From NCBI GenBank assembly GCA_037045045.1, contig JBAOHL010000007.1, forward strand, positions 62,001 to 126,000: DNA of 64,000 nt. The letters are read 5' to 3'. Of this stretch, positions 52,743 to 61,626 are shown piece after piece. Within the stretch, counting starts at the first letter, position 1. The number at the start of each line of letters is the position of its first letter. The translations under genes and the position numbers were made by a program. Under the pieces are notes generated by a model. That model was not told the origin of the DNA and searched no databases. It worked only from the letters and a program-made list of their open reading frames with translations. This DNA comes from Phosphoribacter sp037045045 (GTDB lineage: Bacteria; Actinomycetota; Actinomycetes; Actinomycetales; Dermatophilaceae).

Positions 52743-52863
52743 GCCATGGAGGATAAGGGGTGCCCCGAGGTGCGCGTCGTGCGACGACGTCGCGGCGTGC
52801 TACGGGATCGCGGGCGCCGCGCCAGATCACCTAGTGCTTCACGAGATCTTGCCTACTCAAGGT
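52743..52863. other. menB upstream region
   Basis: It holds the presumed menB promoter (- strand), a GC-rich inverted stretch CGTCGTGCGACGACG near 52776, and a degenerate extra copy of the neighbouring 19-bp repeat (about 52845-52863, 13 of 19 matches). No gene is seen. Confidence 0.4.
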
Positions 52864-53015
52864 GTTGCTGCCTGCTGCATGAGTTGCTGCCTGCTGCACG
52901 AGTTGCTGCCTGCTGCATGAGTTGCTGCCTACTCCATGAGTTGCTGCCTACTCCACGAGTTGCTGCCTGCTCCACGAGTTGCTGCCAACTCCACGAGTTG
53001 CTGCCTGCTCCATGA
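52864..53015. repeat. Eight tandem copies of a 19-bp repeat
   Basis: Consensus GTTGCTGCCTGCTGCATGA or GTTGCTGCCTACTCCACGA, eight full copies of exactly 19 bp (52864-53015) with variation only at positions 10-11, 14 and 17, plus a degenerate ninth copy before. The 19-bp period is not a multiple of three, so it is not an ordinary coding repeat. The fixed GTTGCTGCC core is kept in every copy. It lies between the menB start and the end of the aminotransferase gene. It may be a VNTR, a protein-binding array or a remnant of a mobile repeat. Confidence 0.9.
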
Positions 53016-53126
53016 CATGTCGAGGACTCGGCAGTATGCCGTGGACCGCACGTCACGGTTGGGTTGCGTGGTGCGCCCGAGTCGGTCTGGGCCCGCGGAT
53101 CAGGCCCCTTCAGAGACCCGGCCCCT

Positions 53127-54407
53127 TCAGGCCTGGGCGCGGTGTTCCTCGGTCGCCAGCCGGATGCACACGGCCAGCGCCGCCATGGCGGCCCTCACGT
53201 GCTCCAGCGGTGGGCGGGTCGGGGCGATCCGGATGTTGGCGCCCCTGGGGTCCTGCCCGCCGGGGAAGGTCGCGCCGGCCGGGGTGAGCGTCACGCCGGC
53301 GGCCTTGGCCAGGGCGACCACCCGAGCGGCGACAGGCTCGACGGTGTCCACCGACACGAAATAGCCGCCGCGCGGACGCGACCACGCGGCATACCGGCCG
53401 TCGGTGCCCAGGCCAAGGCGCAGGGCCTCGTCGACGGCGGCGAACTTCGGTGCGATGAGGGCCGCGTGCGCCCGCATGAGGCCGGCCAGCCCGCCTGGGT
53501 AGTCGCCGAGGAACCGGGCGTGCCGGGCCTGCTCGAGCTTGTTGGCCCCGAGGCTCTGGGCGAACAGGTACCGGCTGAGCCAGGCGAGCAGGGTCGGGCT
53601 CGTCGCGAGGAAGCCGAGCCCGGCCCCGGCATAGGTGATCTTGCTCGTGCTCGCGAAGACGAGCGCGCGATCGGGGTTGCCGGCCTCGCGGCACAGCGAC
53701 AGCAGCTCGACTGGGGTGTCGCTGTCCTCGCTCAGATGGTGACCGCGGTAGGCGTCGTCGGCGAGCACGAGGAAGTCCGGCGCGGCCGTCGGCATCGAGG
53801 CCAGCCGCTGGGCCTTCGCGGTGCTGATCGTCGCGCCGGTGGGGTTGGAGTACGTCGGCACGAAGAGCAGAGCCCGCACCTGCGGGTCGGCCGCGGCCAG
53901 GGCAGCGACGGCCTCGACGTCGGGTCCGTCGTCGGCCATGGGGACGCTGAGTACCTCGATGCCGAGCGTCTCGAGAAGGTGGAAGTGGCGGTCGTACCCG
54001 GGCACCGTGACGACGACCTTGGGCGGGCCTCCGGTGCCCGATCGCAGCCAGCCCCCCGGCTGCGTCGCGCCAGGCAGCGGGTGTAGGAGCGCAAAGGTCA
54101 GCACCAGCCCCTGCAGTTCGAGGCTTGAGTTGTTCCAGACCAGGACGTTCTCGGGATCGACGTCGAGGTATGCCGCGAGCAGGCGCCGGATCGAGGGCAG
54201 GCCCCGGGAGCCGGCGGGTGGGTAGTTGCGCAGCTCGATGTCGTCCTGGACGGTGTCGCCCGGCTTGACGGCGTCGAGCAGCCCGTCGGACAGGTCGAAG
54301 TCGGCGTCGCTGGGTTGTCCCCGCTGTATGTCGAGGGACAGGTTCAGGGCCAGCAAGGCCTCGTAGTCGGCGCGGGCCTGGTCGAGGGGGGAGGGGGACG
54401 ACGGCAT
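53127..54407 (-). CDS. Type Ic aspartate aminotransferase-like enzyme
   Basis: A 426-residue fold-type I PLP aminotransferase. The start LNLSLDIQRGQPSDADFDLSDGLLD and RNYPPAGSRGLPSIRRLLAAYL is typical of the class Ic enzymes described from actinobacteria and some other phyla. FVPTYSNPTGATIS, LVLADDAYRGHHL and FASTSKITYAGAGLG (PLP Lys) follow. It should interconvert aspartate and oxaloacetate. ATG 54407 is the natural start. It is divergent from the VOC gene. Confidence 0.85.
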   Translation of the reverse strand: MPSSPSPLDQARADYEALLALNLSLDIQRGQPSDADFDLSDGLLDAVKPGDTVQDDIELRNYPPAGSRGLPSIRRLLAAYLDVDPENVLVWNNSSLELQGLVLTFALLHPLPGATQPGGWLRSGTGGPPKVVVTVPGYDRHFHLLETLGIEVLSVPMADDGPDVEAVAALAAADPQVRALLFVPTYSNPTGATISTAKAQRLASMPTAAPDFLVLADDAYRGHHLSEDSDTPVELLSLCREAGNPDRALVFASTSKITYAGAGLGFLATSPTLLAWLSRYLFAQSLGANKLEQARHARFLGDYPGGLAGLMRAHAALIAPKFAAVDEALRLGLGTDGRYAAWSRPRGGYFVSVDTVEPVAARVVALAKAAGVTLTPAGATFPGGQDPRGANIRIAPTRPPLEHVRAAMAALAVCIRLATEEHRAQA

Positions 54408-54493
54408 GACACGACAGGGTAGCCCGCCCCGTGCGCTCGCCATGCCGGGTTATCGGCTGGCGCCGCCGCCGGGCCCCTGGGACGATCTCGGGC

Positions 54494-54898
54494 ATGGCGT
54501 TGCGCTGGTATTCCGTCGTCGTCGACGCCCGCGACGTGCCCGCCCAGGCCCGGTGGTGGTGCGAGGCGCTGGGGTGGCAGATCGGCTACGAGGCCCCCGA
54601 CGAGGTCGTCATCGTCCCGGGGTGGTGGTCCGAGCAGGAGCACGCCGCCACCCCATGGGAGCGTCAGGCGATCGGGTGGGTCTTCGTCCCGGTCGGTGAG
54701 GGCAAGACCGTGAAGAACCGCCTGCACCTCGATCTCGCCCCGCACACCGGGGACGACCAGACGGCCGAGGTCGAGCGGTTGGTCTCCCTCGGTGCGACTC
54801 GGGTGAACGTCGGGCAAGACCAGTCCACGGTGTCGTGGGTGGTCCTGGCCGATCCCGAGGGAAACGAGTTCTGCGTCCTGTCCGCCCGCGAGGACTGA
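54494..54898 (+). CDS. VOC family protein
   Basis: A 134-residue glyoxalase-like protein: LRWYSVVVDARDVPAQARWWCEAL, WVFVPVGEGKTVKNRLHLDL, VVLADPEGNEFCVL. It has His and Glu in metal-ligand positions. Substrate unknown. It ends 8 bases before menC, so it is probably in one operon with it; its C-terminal pattern resembles that of the VOC domain at 28.6 kb. Confidence 0.8.
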   Translation: MALRWYSVVVDARDVPAQARWWCEALGWQIGYEAPDEVVIVPGWWSEQEHAATPWERQAIGWVFVPVGEGKTVKNRLHLDLAPHTGDDQTAEVERLVSLGATRVNVGQDQSTVSWVVLADPEGNEFCVLSARED

Positions 54899-54906
54899 AC
54901 CCCTCC

Positions 54907-55926
54907 GTGCCGCTTCCCTCGGACCTCGTGGTGGCCGGCGGTCTGCCGCCACTGGCGGAGTTGCTCGACGGGATGCGCGTCGTGCGCATCCCGCTGCGGG
55001 TGCGCTTTCGCGGGGTCGAGCACCGGGAGAGTGCCCTGGTGCGGGGCCCGGTCGGGTGGGGCGAGTTCGACCCGTTCCTGGAGTACTCGCCGGCGGAGGC
55101 CGCTCGGTGGTTGGCGGCTGCTGTCGAAGCGGCGTGGCAGGGTTGGCCGGCTCCCTGCCGCGAGGTCGTGCCGGTCAACGCGACGGTGCCGGCGGTGGCT
55201 GCCGACGAGGTCGCCGGGGTGCTCGCCCGGTTCCCCGGAGCGACCACGGCCAAGGTCAAGGTCGCCGAACCCGGCCAGACCCTGGCCGAGGACCTCGCCC
55301 GGGTCGCCGCCGTCCGGGCGCAGCTGGGGCCGGACGGGGGCATCAGGGTCGACGCCAACGGGGGCTGGGGCCTCGACGAAGCGCGCCGGGCGCTCGGGGA
55401 TCTCGCGGCATACCGGCTGGAGTACGCCGAGCAGCCGTGCGCGGGGGTGGGTGAGCTCGCGGCGCTGCGGCGCGACCTCGCCCGCGACGGCGTCGACGTG
55501 CCGATCGCCGCCGACGAGTCGATCCGACGGGCGGACGATCCGTTGCGGGTGGCGCGCGAGGGTGCCGCCGACCTCGTCGTCGTCAAGGTGGCCCCGCTGG
55601 GCGGGGTCCGAGCCGCGCTGCGGGTCGTCGCCGACGCCGGACTTCCGGCGGTGGTGTCCTCCTCGCTGGACACGTCGGTGGGGATCCGGGCCGGCCTGGC
55701 GCTGGCCGCCGCCCTGCCCGAGCTGCCCTACGCGTGCGGGCTGGGCACCGCGGCGCTGTACGCCGGGGACGTCGTCGCTAACCCCTTGCTGCCCGAGGGC
55801 GGTGTCCTGCGAGTCCGGCAGGTCGCCCCGGCCGAGGCGCTGCTCGAGCGATGGAGCGCACCCCCCGACCGTCAGGCGTGGTGGCGCCGGCGCGTCGAGG
55901 CGGCATACCGGCACCTGCTCGGCTGA
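54907..55926 (+). CDS. menC: o-succinylbenzoate synthase
   Basis: A 339-residue enolase-superfamily enzyme from GTG 54907. Active-site elements: TTAKVKVAEPGQ (KxK), GGIRVDANGGW (metal Asp), YAEQPC (metal Glu), PIAADES (metal Asp) and LVVVKVAPLGG (Lys base). It dehydrates SHCHC to o-succinylbenzoate. An upstream in-frame extension overlaps the VOC gene and is unlikely to be translated. Confidence 0.95.
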   Translation: MPLPSDLVVAGGLPPLAELLDGMRVVRIPLRVRFRGVEHRESALVRGPVGWGEFDPFLEYSPAEAARWLAAAVEAAWQGWPAPCREVVPVNATVPAVAADEVAGVLARFPGATTAKVKVAEPGQTLAEDLARVAAVRAQLGPDGGIRVDANGGWGLDEARRALGDLAAYRLEYAEQPCAGVGELAALRRDLARDGVDVPIAADESIRRADDPLRVAREGAADLVVVKVAPLGGVRAALRVVADAGLPAVVSSSLDTSVGIRAGLALAAALPELPYACGLGTAALYAGDVVANPLLPEGGVLRVRQVAPAEALLERWSAPPDRQAWWRRRVEAAYRHLLG

Positions 55927-55971
55927 CGGGCAGGGGCTCGCGCACGTGAGGGTCCGCGCGGCAGCGTCCGG

Positions 55972-57630
55972 TCAGGCCGGGTCGTCGCGGTGGCGCCCCG
56001 GGTCTCGGCGGTCCAGCCTGTTGACGATCGGAGCCGCCAGCACCGCGATCTCGCGCACCCGGAACGCCCGGGCCAGCAGCAGGTAGCACGTGCCGAAGAA
56101 TGTCCCGCCGGCGAGCAGGACCAGCGCGTCGCTCCACCGCCCCGGCGGCAGGGTCCGACTGAGCACGAGGACCATCCCCCAGGCCAGGTATGCCGCGCCC
56201 GCCGCCGCGAGCGCCATCCGCAGCCACCGGCGCAGCACCTGCCGGATGCCGAACCGGCCGAGACGCCGGCGCAGGACGACCATGCCGTACGCGGCGGCCG
56301 CGAGGTTGCTCAGCACCAGCCCGACGGCGACGATCGGCACGGTCCACTCGGGCGGGAAGGCCAGCGACCCGAGGGTGACCGCCGAGGCGACGGCGGTGAG
56401 GATGCACTGCTCGACGAAGGCGATGCGGCCGGCCTCGAGGGCGTAGAAGAAGCGCTGGTTGAGCACGTCGACGCCGAAGGCGAGCACGCCAGGAGCCATG
56501 AGGGCCAGGACGAACGCGGTCGCGGGGACCTCGGCGGGATTGCGGCTGGAGTACAGCAGGCTGGTCAGCGGCTGGGCGAAGGCGACCAGGGCCGCCGCGG
56601 CCGGGATGGTCAGCGCCGCGGGTAGCACGAGGCCGCGTCGGTAATCCCGGCGCAGCGCGCGCTTGTCGCCCTGGTGGGCGGCGGCACCGATCCGCGGGTA
56701 CATCGCGGTGATGATCGACAGCGCGACGAACGAGTGCGGCACCATAAAGATGAACAGGGCATTCGCCCAGACCGCGACGCCCGGCACGAACGGGGCACCC
56801 TCCGGCGGGGCGGTGTCGCCGCCCGAAGCGAGCCACATTACCCGGGACGCGACGAGGTAGCCGACCTGCGACACGAGCAGGGCCGCGAACGCCCACCCGG
56901 CGACCTGCGACGTGGACCGCAAGCCCACTCCGCGCACGCCGAAGCGCAGCCGCCAGCGGAACCCGCTGCGCCACAACGGCCACACGAGCACGATGGCCTG
57001 GGCGAGGATCGATGCGGTCGCCGTGCCGGCGAACCACCACACCATCGCCGGGGTCCACTCCTGCGGCGAACGGTGCCCGTCGTAGAGGCGCATGAACGCG
57101 ACGAGCCCGACGATGGCCACGACGTTGGCGATCGCCGGGGACCACCCGAAGGCGGCGAACCGCCCCCGAGCGTTGAGGATCTGCCCGAGCAAGGCGTACA
57201 TCGCGTAGAAGAAGACCTGGGGGATGGTGATGACGGCGAAGAACACCGCAAGGTCGAGCGCACTGCCGGACAGCCGGTCGGTGTAGGCCCGCACGAGCAA
57301 CCCCGCCGCCGCGGTCGCCACCACGGCGACCACGAGGAAGGCGCTCACCGCGAGGGTGACGAGCCGGTCGGTGTACTCGCGTCCGCCGTCCGGCGCGGCC
57401 ATCGCCTTGACGAGCTGCGGGACGAGGACCGAGTTGAGCACGCCCCCTGCCACGATCATGTAGACGATGTTCGGCAGCGTGTTCGCCGTCGTGAACGCGT
57501 TGGCGGTTAGGCCCTGGCCGATGGCGACGACAATGAGGCTCTGGCGGACGACGCCGAGCAACCGCGAGGCCACCGTGCCCCCGGCCATGGCGATCGAGGA
57601 CCGCGCGACGCTCGACCCGTCGGCGCTCAC
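55972..57630 (-). CDS. murJ: MurJ-type lipid II flippase
   Basis: A 552-residue membrane protein of the MOP/MVF family with about 14 helices: SIAMAGGTVASRLLGVVRQS, ANTLPNIVYMIVAGGVLNSVLVPQLVKAM, FFYAMYALLGQILNARGRF, VPHSFVALSIITAMYPR. It flips lipid II for cell-wall synthesis. GTG 57630 overlaps the menD stop (GTGA). The C-terminal tail is short (PGRHRDDPA), without the kinase-like extension of mycobacterial MviN. It is convergent with menC. Confidence 0.85.
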   Translation of the reverse strand: MSADGSSVARSSIAMAGGTVASRLLGVVRQSLIVVAIGQGLTANAFTTANTLPNIVYMIVAGGVLNSVLVPQLVKAMAAPDGGREYTDRLVTLAVSAFLVVAVVATAAAGLLVRAYTDRLSGSALDLAVFFAVITIPQVFFYAMYALLGQILNARGRFAAFGWSPAIANVVAIVGLVAFMRLYDGHRSPQEWTPAMVWWFAGTATASILAQAIVLVWPLWRSGFRWRLRFGVRGVGLRSTSQVAGWAFAALLVSQVGYLVASRVMWLASGGDTAPPEGAPFVPGVAVWANALFIFMVPHSFVALSIITAMYPRIGAAAHQGDKRALRRDYRRGLVLPAALTIPAAAALVAFAQPLTSLLYSSRNPAEVPATAFVLALMAPGVLAFGVDVLNQRFFYALEAGRIAFVEQCILTAVASAVTLGSLAFPPEWTVPIVAVGLVLSNLAAAAYGMVVLRRRLGRFGIRQVLRRWLRMALAAAGAAYLAWGMVLVLSRTLPPGRWSDALVLLAGGTFFGTCYLLLARAFRVREIAVLAAPIVNRLDRRDPGRHRDDPA

Positions 57631-59300
57631 GAGCGCGCTCCGACCAGGGCGGTGAGGGCTTCGGCGGTCGCGCGGCGGTTCTCACGAGACACCTGGGCCT
57701 CCAGAACCCGGACCCCGGACGACGGTTCGGCGAGCGCGTCGCGCAGTTCGGCCCGGGTCCGCGCGAGCCGGTATGCCGTGCCGGTCGCCGCGCAGCGCGC
57801 CGCGAGGTCGACGCCGTGCGGGGTGGCGAAGACCCGCTCGAACGCCGCGGCATACTCGCCAGCCCCCTGCTCGAGCAGGGCGAAGATCGAGCCACCGTCG
57901 TCGTTGACGACGACGAGGGTGACGTCCGGGCGCGGTTCGTCGGCGCCGAGGACGAGGCCGTTGGCGTCGTGCAGGAAGGTGAGGTCACCGAGCAGCGCCA
58001 GGGTGCGGCCGCCGCCCTCGCGGCCGAGCGCGACGCCCAGGGCCGTCGACACGAGCCCGTCGATCCCGGCCAGTCCGCGGTTGCCCACGACCATCCGCCG
58101 TTGCCGGGGCGGGTACGGCGCGAGCATGAGGTCGAGGTCGCGCACCGGGTTGGACGAGCCGACGACCAATGTCTCGCCGGGTCCGAGCGCCGCCCCGACC
58201 TCGGCGGCGACGTGGAGCGCGTCGAGCTCGGGCAGGGCGTCGACGAACCGGTCCACGTCGGCGGACAGCCGGGCGTCGGCCTCGCGCCACCGGGCTAGCC
58301 AGGCCGGGTCACCCGGGGCGGCCACCACGGGCGGCGCGGTGAAAGTGTGGGCTTGTCGCGCCGGGTCGGTGGCGATCCCGGACCGCCCGACGACGCTGGA
58401 CACCTCGACGTCGGGCCGGGACAGCAGAGCGGTCACCGGACGGGACAGGGTCGGATGGCCGAGCACGACCACCCGCTCGATCGCCTCGGCCAACGGGGTC
58501 TGCAGCAACAGCCGGTAGGTCCGGATCGCGTGGTCGCCGGCCCGTGAGCCGGACGTCGGTTCCGCGAGCAGCGGGTAGCCCCCGGCCTCGGCGAGTAACC
58601 GCCCGGCCTTGCCGGCGTCGTCGCCGGCGACGACGACGGTGCGTGGCCCGGGCTCGAGCGACACCACCGCAGCCCCCGCAGCGCCGGGAGCGGTCGGCCG
58701 GGGATGTCGGACCTCGGGTGCCTCCGTGCCCGGCCGTGTCCCGTGGGCCGGCGCCTCCCCGTACCCGTTACCGGGCCACCACGGCCGAGCCGGTGGGAGC
58801 AGGGGCTCGCGCAACTGGAGGTTGAGGTGGCCCGGACCCGGCCGCGCACACAGCGTCGCGACCGCGGTGCGGATCTCGTCCTCGGTCGCCGCGACGTCGA
58901 GGTCGTGGCACGGCGCGAACCGCCCGAAGATGCCCTCCTGCCAGGTCGTCTGGTTGGCTCCCGTGCCGCGCAGCGATGCCGGGCGGTCCGCGGAGACGAC
59001 GAGCAGGCCCCGGCCCGCGTGCGCGGCCTCCATGACGGCGGGCAGCAGATTGCCGACGGCCGTACCGGAGGTCGTGACGACCGCGACGGGCCGACGCGAA
59101 CCCATCGACAGCCCCAGTGCGAGGAAGCCGGCCGAACGCTCGTCGACCCGTACGTGCAGGCGCAGGTCCCCGGCGGCGTCCGCGGCATACGCGGCGATGG
59201 CCAGCGGGGCCGAGCGCGACCCGGGAGCCAGCACGAGGTCGTGGACTCCACCCCTGAGCAGGGCGCGCAGGACCGCCACCGCGGCGGTGGATGAGTCCAC
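57627..59300 (-). CDS. menD: SEPHCHC synthase
   Basis: A 557-residue thiamine diphosphate enzyme from GTG 59300. It shows LAPGSRSAPLAIAAYAADA, the catalytic-Glu region RVDERSAGFLALGLS, TSGTAVGNLLPAVMEA, GNRGLAGIDGLVSTALGVAL and the Mg/ThDP-binding LLGDLTFLHDANGL and VVVNDDGGSIF. It adds succinic semialdehyde to isochorismate. The upstream menF supplies isochorismate; murJ follows with overlap. Confidence 0.95.
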   Translation of the reverse strand: MDSSTAAVAVLRALLRGGVHDLVLAPGSRSAPLAIAAYAADAAGDLRLHVRVDERSAGFLALGLSMGSRRPVAVVTTSGTAVGNLLPAVMEAAHAGRGLLVVSADRPASLRGTGANQTTWQEGIFGRFAPCHDLDVAATEDEIRTAVATLCARPGPGHLNLQLREPLLPPARPWWPGNGYGEAPAHGTRPGTEAPEVRHPRPTAPGAAGAAVVSLEPGPRTVVVAGDDAGKAGRLLAEAGGYPLLAEPTSGSRAGDHAIRTYRLLLQTPLAEAIERVVVLGHPTLSRPVTALLSRPDVEVSSVVGRSGIATDPARQAHTFTAPPVVAAPGDPAWLARWREADARLSADVDRFVDALPELDALHVAAEVGAALGPGETLVVGSSNPVRDLDLMLAPYPPRQRRMVVGNRGLAGIDGLVSTALGVALGREGGGRTLALLGDLTFLHDANGLVLGADEPRPDVTLVVVNDDGGSIFALLEQGAGEYAAAFERVFATPHGVDLAARCAATGTAYRLARTRAELRDALAEPSSGVRVLEAQVSRENRRATAEALTALVGARS

Positions 59301-59322
59301 GGCCCGAGTATGCCGTCCGGCT

Positions 59323-60606
59323 CTACCGACCGCTCAACGCATCGCGCATCGGCACGAGCTTGGCGTCGGACTCGGCGACCTCGTCGTCGGGGTCGGACCC
59401 GGCGACGATGCCGCAACCGGCAAAGATCCGCAGGGTCGAGGGCGTGAGGTAGCAGCCGCTGCGCAGGGCGATGCCCCACTCGCCGTCGCCGCGGGCGTCC
59501 ATCCACCCGACCGGACCGGCATACCGGCACCGGTCCATGCCCTCGAGCTCGGCGATGAGCGTGACCGCGTCGGGGGTCGGGGTGCCGCCGACGGCAGCGG
59601 TGGGGTGCAGCGCCGCGGCGAGCGACAGCGACGTCGCCCCGTTGGCGGCGACGCCGGTGACGTCGGTGGCCAGGTGCATGACGTTCGGCAGGTGCAGGAC
59701 GAAGGGCGACTCGGGGACGTTCATCGACGAGCAGTGCGGCGCGAGCGCTTCGGCCACCGAGCGGACCGCGTACTCGTGTTCTTCGAGGTCTTTGCTCGAC
59801 CGGGCCAGCGAGGCGGCCAGCCCGAGGTCGTGGGCGTCGTCGCCGCTGCGCTGGATCGTCCCGGCGAGCACGCGCGAGGTCACCAGGCCGCGGTCGCGGC
59901 GGATGAGCAGTTCCGGGGTGGCGCCGAGCAGGCCGTCGACGGCGAAGACCCACGTGTTGTCGTATCGGTCGGCCAGGGCGCGCAGTACCCAGCGGGGGTC
60001 GACGGGCTCTGCGGCCTGCACGAGCAGGTCCCTCGCGAGGACGACCTTGTCGAGGTCGCCGCGGTTGATCCGCCGCACTGCTTCGGCGACTCGGGCTGCC
60101 CAGTCGGCGCTGGAGAGGGCGCCGTCGGCGAAGACCACCCCGGCCGGCGCGTCCGGTTCGCACGTCGGGGCCAGGGCCGGCGGCGGCAGCGGCCCTTCGC
60201 CGGCGGTCGTCGCCCACCAGCGGTCGCCGCGGTGTCCGACGAGCACTTCGGGGACGACGAACACCGCCTCGTCGGCCGAGTCGTCGGCGAAGGTGAGACT
60301 GCCGAAGCACACCGGGCCGGTCCCTGGCAGCCCGACCTCGTCGCGGACCACGGCATGCCGGGCGGTCGCCTCCCACCAGCGCTGGGCTTCGGCGAATCGC
60401 CGGGGGCCGCGGGTGCGATAGCTCGCCGCCCGGCCCCAGCCGACCAGGCCCTCGCCACGGCGCACCCAGGACAGGACCTCGGTGGGGTCGGGCAGGGCGG
60501 GCAGCAAATCGAGCAACGCCCCCGGCGAGCTGGCCTCGACGGTACGGCAGACCAGCGGCGCCGTCGGAGCGGCGACCGCGTCGGCGCCGCGGGGGATGCT
60601 GGACAT
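59323..60606 (-). CDS. menF: Isochorismate synthase
   Basis: A 427-residue chorismate-binding enzyme. Motifs: INRGDLDKVVLARDLLV, FAVDGLLGATPELL, TSRVLAGTIQRSG, SLAAALHPTAAVGGTPTPDAV and GIALRSGCYLTPSTLRIFAGCGIVAGSDPDDE. It converts chorismate to isochorismate. It is 22 bases upstream of menD on the same strand, and divergent from menG. Confidence 0.95.
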   Translation of the reverse strand: MSSIPRGADAVAAPTAPLVCRTVEASSPGALLDLLPALPDPTEVLSWVRRGEGLVGWGRAASYRTRGPRRFAEAQRWWEATARHAVVRDEVGLPGTGPVCFGSLTFADDSADEAVFVVPEVLVGHRGDRWWATTAGEGPLPPPALAPTCEPDAPAGVVFADGALSSADWAARVAEAVRRINRGDLDKVVLARDLLVQAAEPVDPRWVLRALADRYDNTWVFAVDGLLGATPELLIRRDRGLVTSRVLAGTIQRSGDDAHDLGLAASLARSSKDLEEHEYAVRSVAEALAPHCSSMNVPESPFVLHLPNVMHLATDVTGVAANGATSLSLAAALHPTAAVGGTPTPDAVTLIAELEGMDRCRYAGPVGWMDARGDGEWGIALRSGCYLTPSTLRIFAGCGIVAGSDPDDEVAESDAKLVPMRDALSGR

Positions 60607-60770
60607 CAGGGGTCATGCTACGGCCCGGACGACCCGATCCCGGGCCATCGTGCGTCAGGCCTCACCGCGGAGCGGTTCGGGCTCCAGGCCGCCGACAGCC
60701 GGGCGCGCCGGCCCGGCCCCTGGCGTACGGACGGAGGAACCGTCGGCCCGGCGGTGCGAGGATGGCGCCC

Positions 60771-61466
60771 ATGACCCGCGCCAGCTTGGACAAGCAGCCA
60801 TCCGACGTCGCGGGCATGTTCGACGTCGTGGCGCGCCGCTACGACCTCACCAACGACATCCTGTCGCTGGGCCGTGACCGGTGGTGGCGTCGGGCCACGG
60901 TCGCCGCGGTCGGGGCGGGCGCCGGCGACACGGTCTTGGATATCGCGGCGGGCACGGGGACGAGTTCGGAGCCGTTCGCGGACGCCGGAGTGCACGTCGT
61001 CCCGGCGGACTTCTCGCTCGGCATGTTGCGCGTCGGGCGGGCCAGACGCCCGGACCTGCCGTTCACCGGCGCGGACGCCATGCGGCTGCCGTTCGCGGAC
61101 GGGGCCTTCGACGCCGTGACGATGTCCTTCGGGCTGCGCAACGTCGCCGACGTCGACGCCGCCCTACGAGAGTTCCGCCGCGTCGTCAGGCCGGGTGGAC
61201 GGTTGGTCGTCTGCGAGTTCAGCCAGCCGACGAACCGGGTTTTTCGGACGGTCTACCTCAACTACCTCATGCGGGAGCTGCCGGCCGTCGCCCGCCGCGT
61301 CTCATCCGACCCCGAGTCCTACGTCTACCTTGCCGAGTCGATCCGTGCCTGGCCGGCCCAGGCTGATCTTGCGAAGGGCATCGCCGCCAGCGGGTGGGGG
61401 CAGGTCCAGTGGCGCAATCTCTCCGGAGGGATCGTCGCCCTGCACCGCGCCGTGGCCCCCGGCTAA
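60771..61466 (+). CDS. menG: Demethylmenaquinone methyltransferase
   Basis: A 231-residue UbiE/MenG methyltransferase: DVAGMFDVVARRYDLTNDILSLGRDRWWRR, the SAM motif VLDIAAGTGTSSE, FADGAFDAVTMSFGLRNVAD and NLSGGIVALHRAV. ATG 60771 is preferred over ATG 60762 because GAGG is then 9 bases away. It makes menaquinone from demethylmenaquinone, the last nuclear step. menJ follows on the same strand. Confidence 0.9.
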   Translation: MTRASLDKQPSDVAGMFDVVARRYDLTNDILSLGRDRWWRRATVAAVGAGAGDTVLDIAAGTGTSSEPFADAGVHVVPADFSLGMLRVGRARRPDLPFTGADAMRLPFADGAFDAVTMSFGLRNVADVDAALREFRRVVRPGGRLVVCEFSQPTNRVFRTVYLNYLMRELPAVARRVSSDPESYVYLAESIRAWPAQADLAKGIAASGWGQVQWRNLSGGIVALHRAVAPG

Positions 61467-61626
61467 TCGTCATGGTCGCCCCTCGGTCGCGACGTCGGGT
61501 GCACCCGGGGCGATTCAAGCCCACCTCGGCGACGCCGACAGATCGACCGGCCGCGGGAGGGCGCCCGGCGGATCGTAGACTGCACCGGTTGCCCACCGCC
61601 CACCTGACGACCCGAAAGCTCCGACC

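Noticed and set aside
52651..53015. Short Cys/Leu-rich + strand frames over the 19-bp repeats
   Set aside because: They arise from the repeat itself (Leu-Leu-His-Glu-Leu-Leu type translations) in every frame, and a 19-bp unit shifts frame each copy; no start signal is seen.
52864..53015. CRISPR array
   Set aside because: The repeats are contiguous with no spacers and no cas genes are present in the window.
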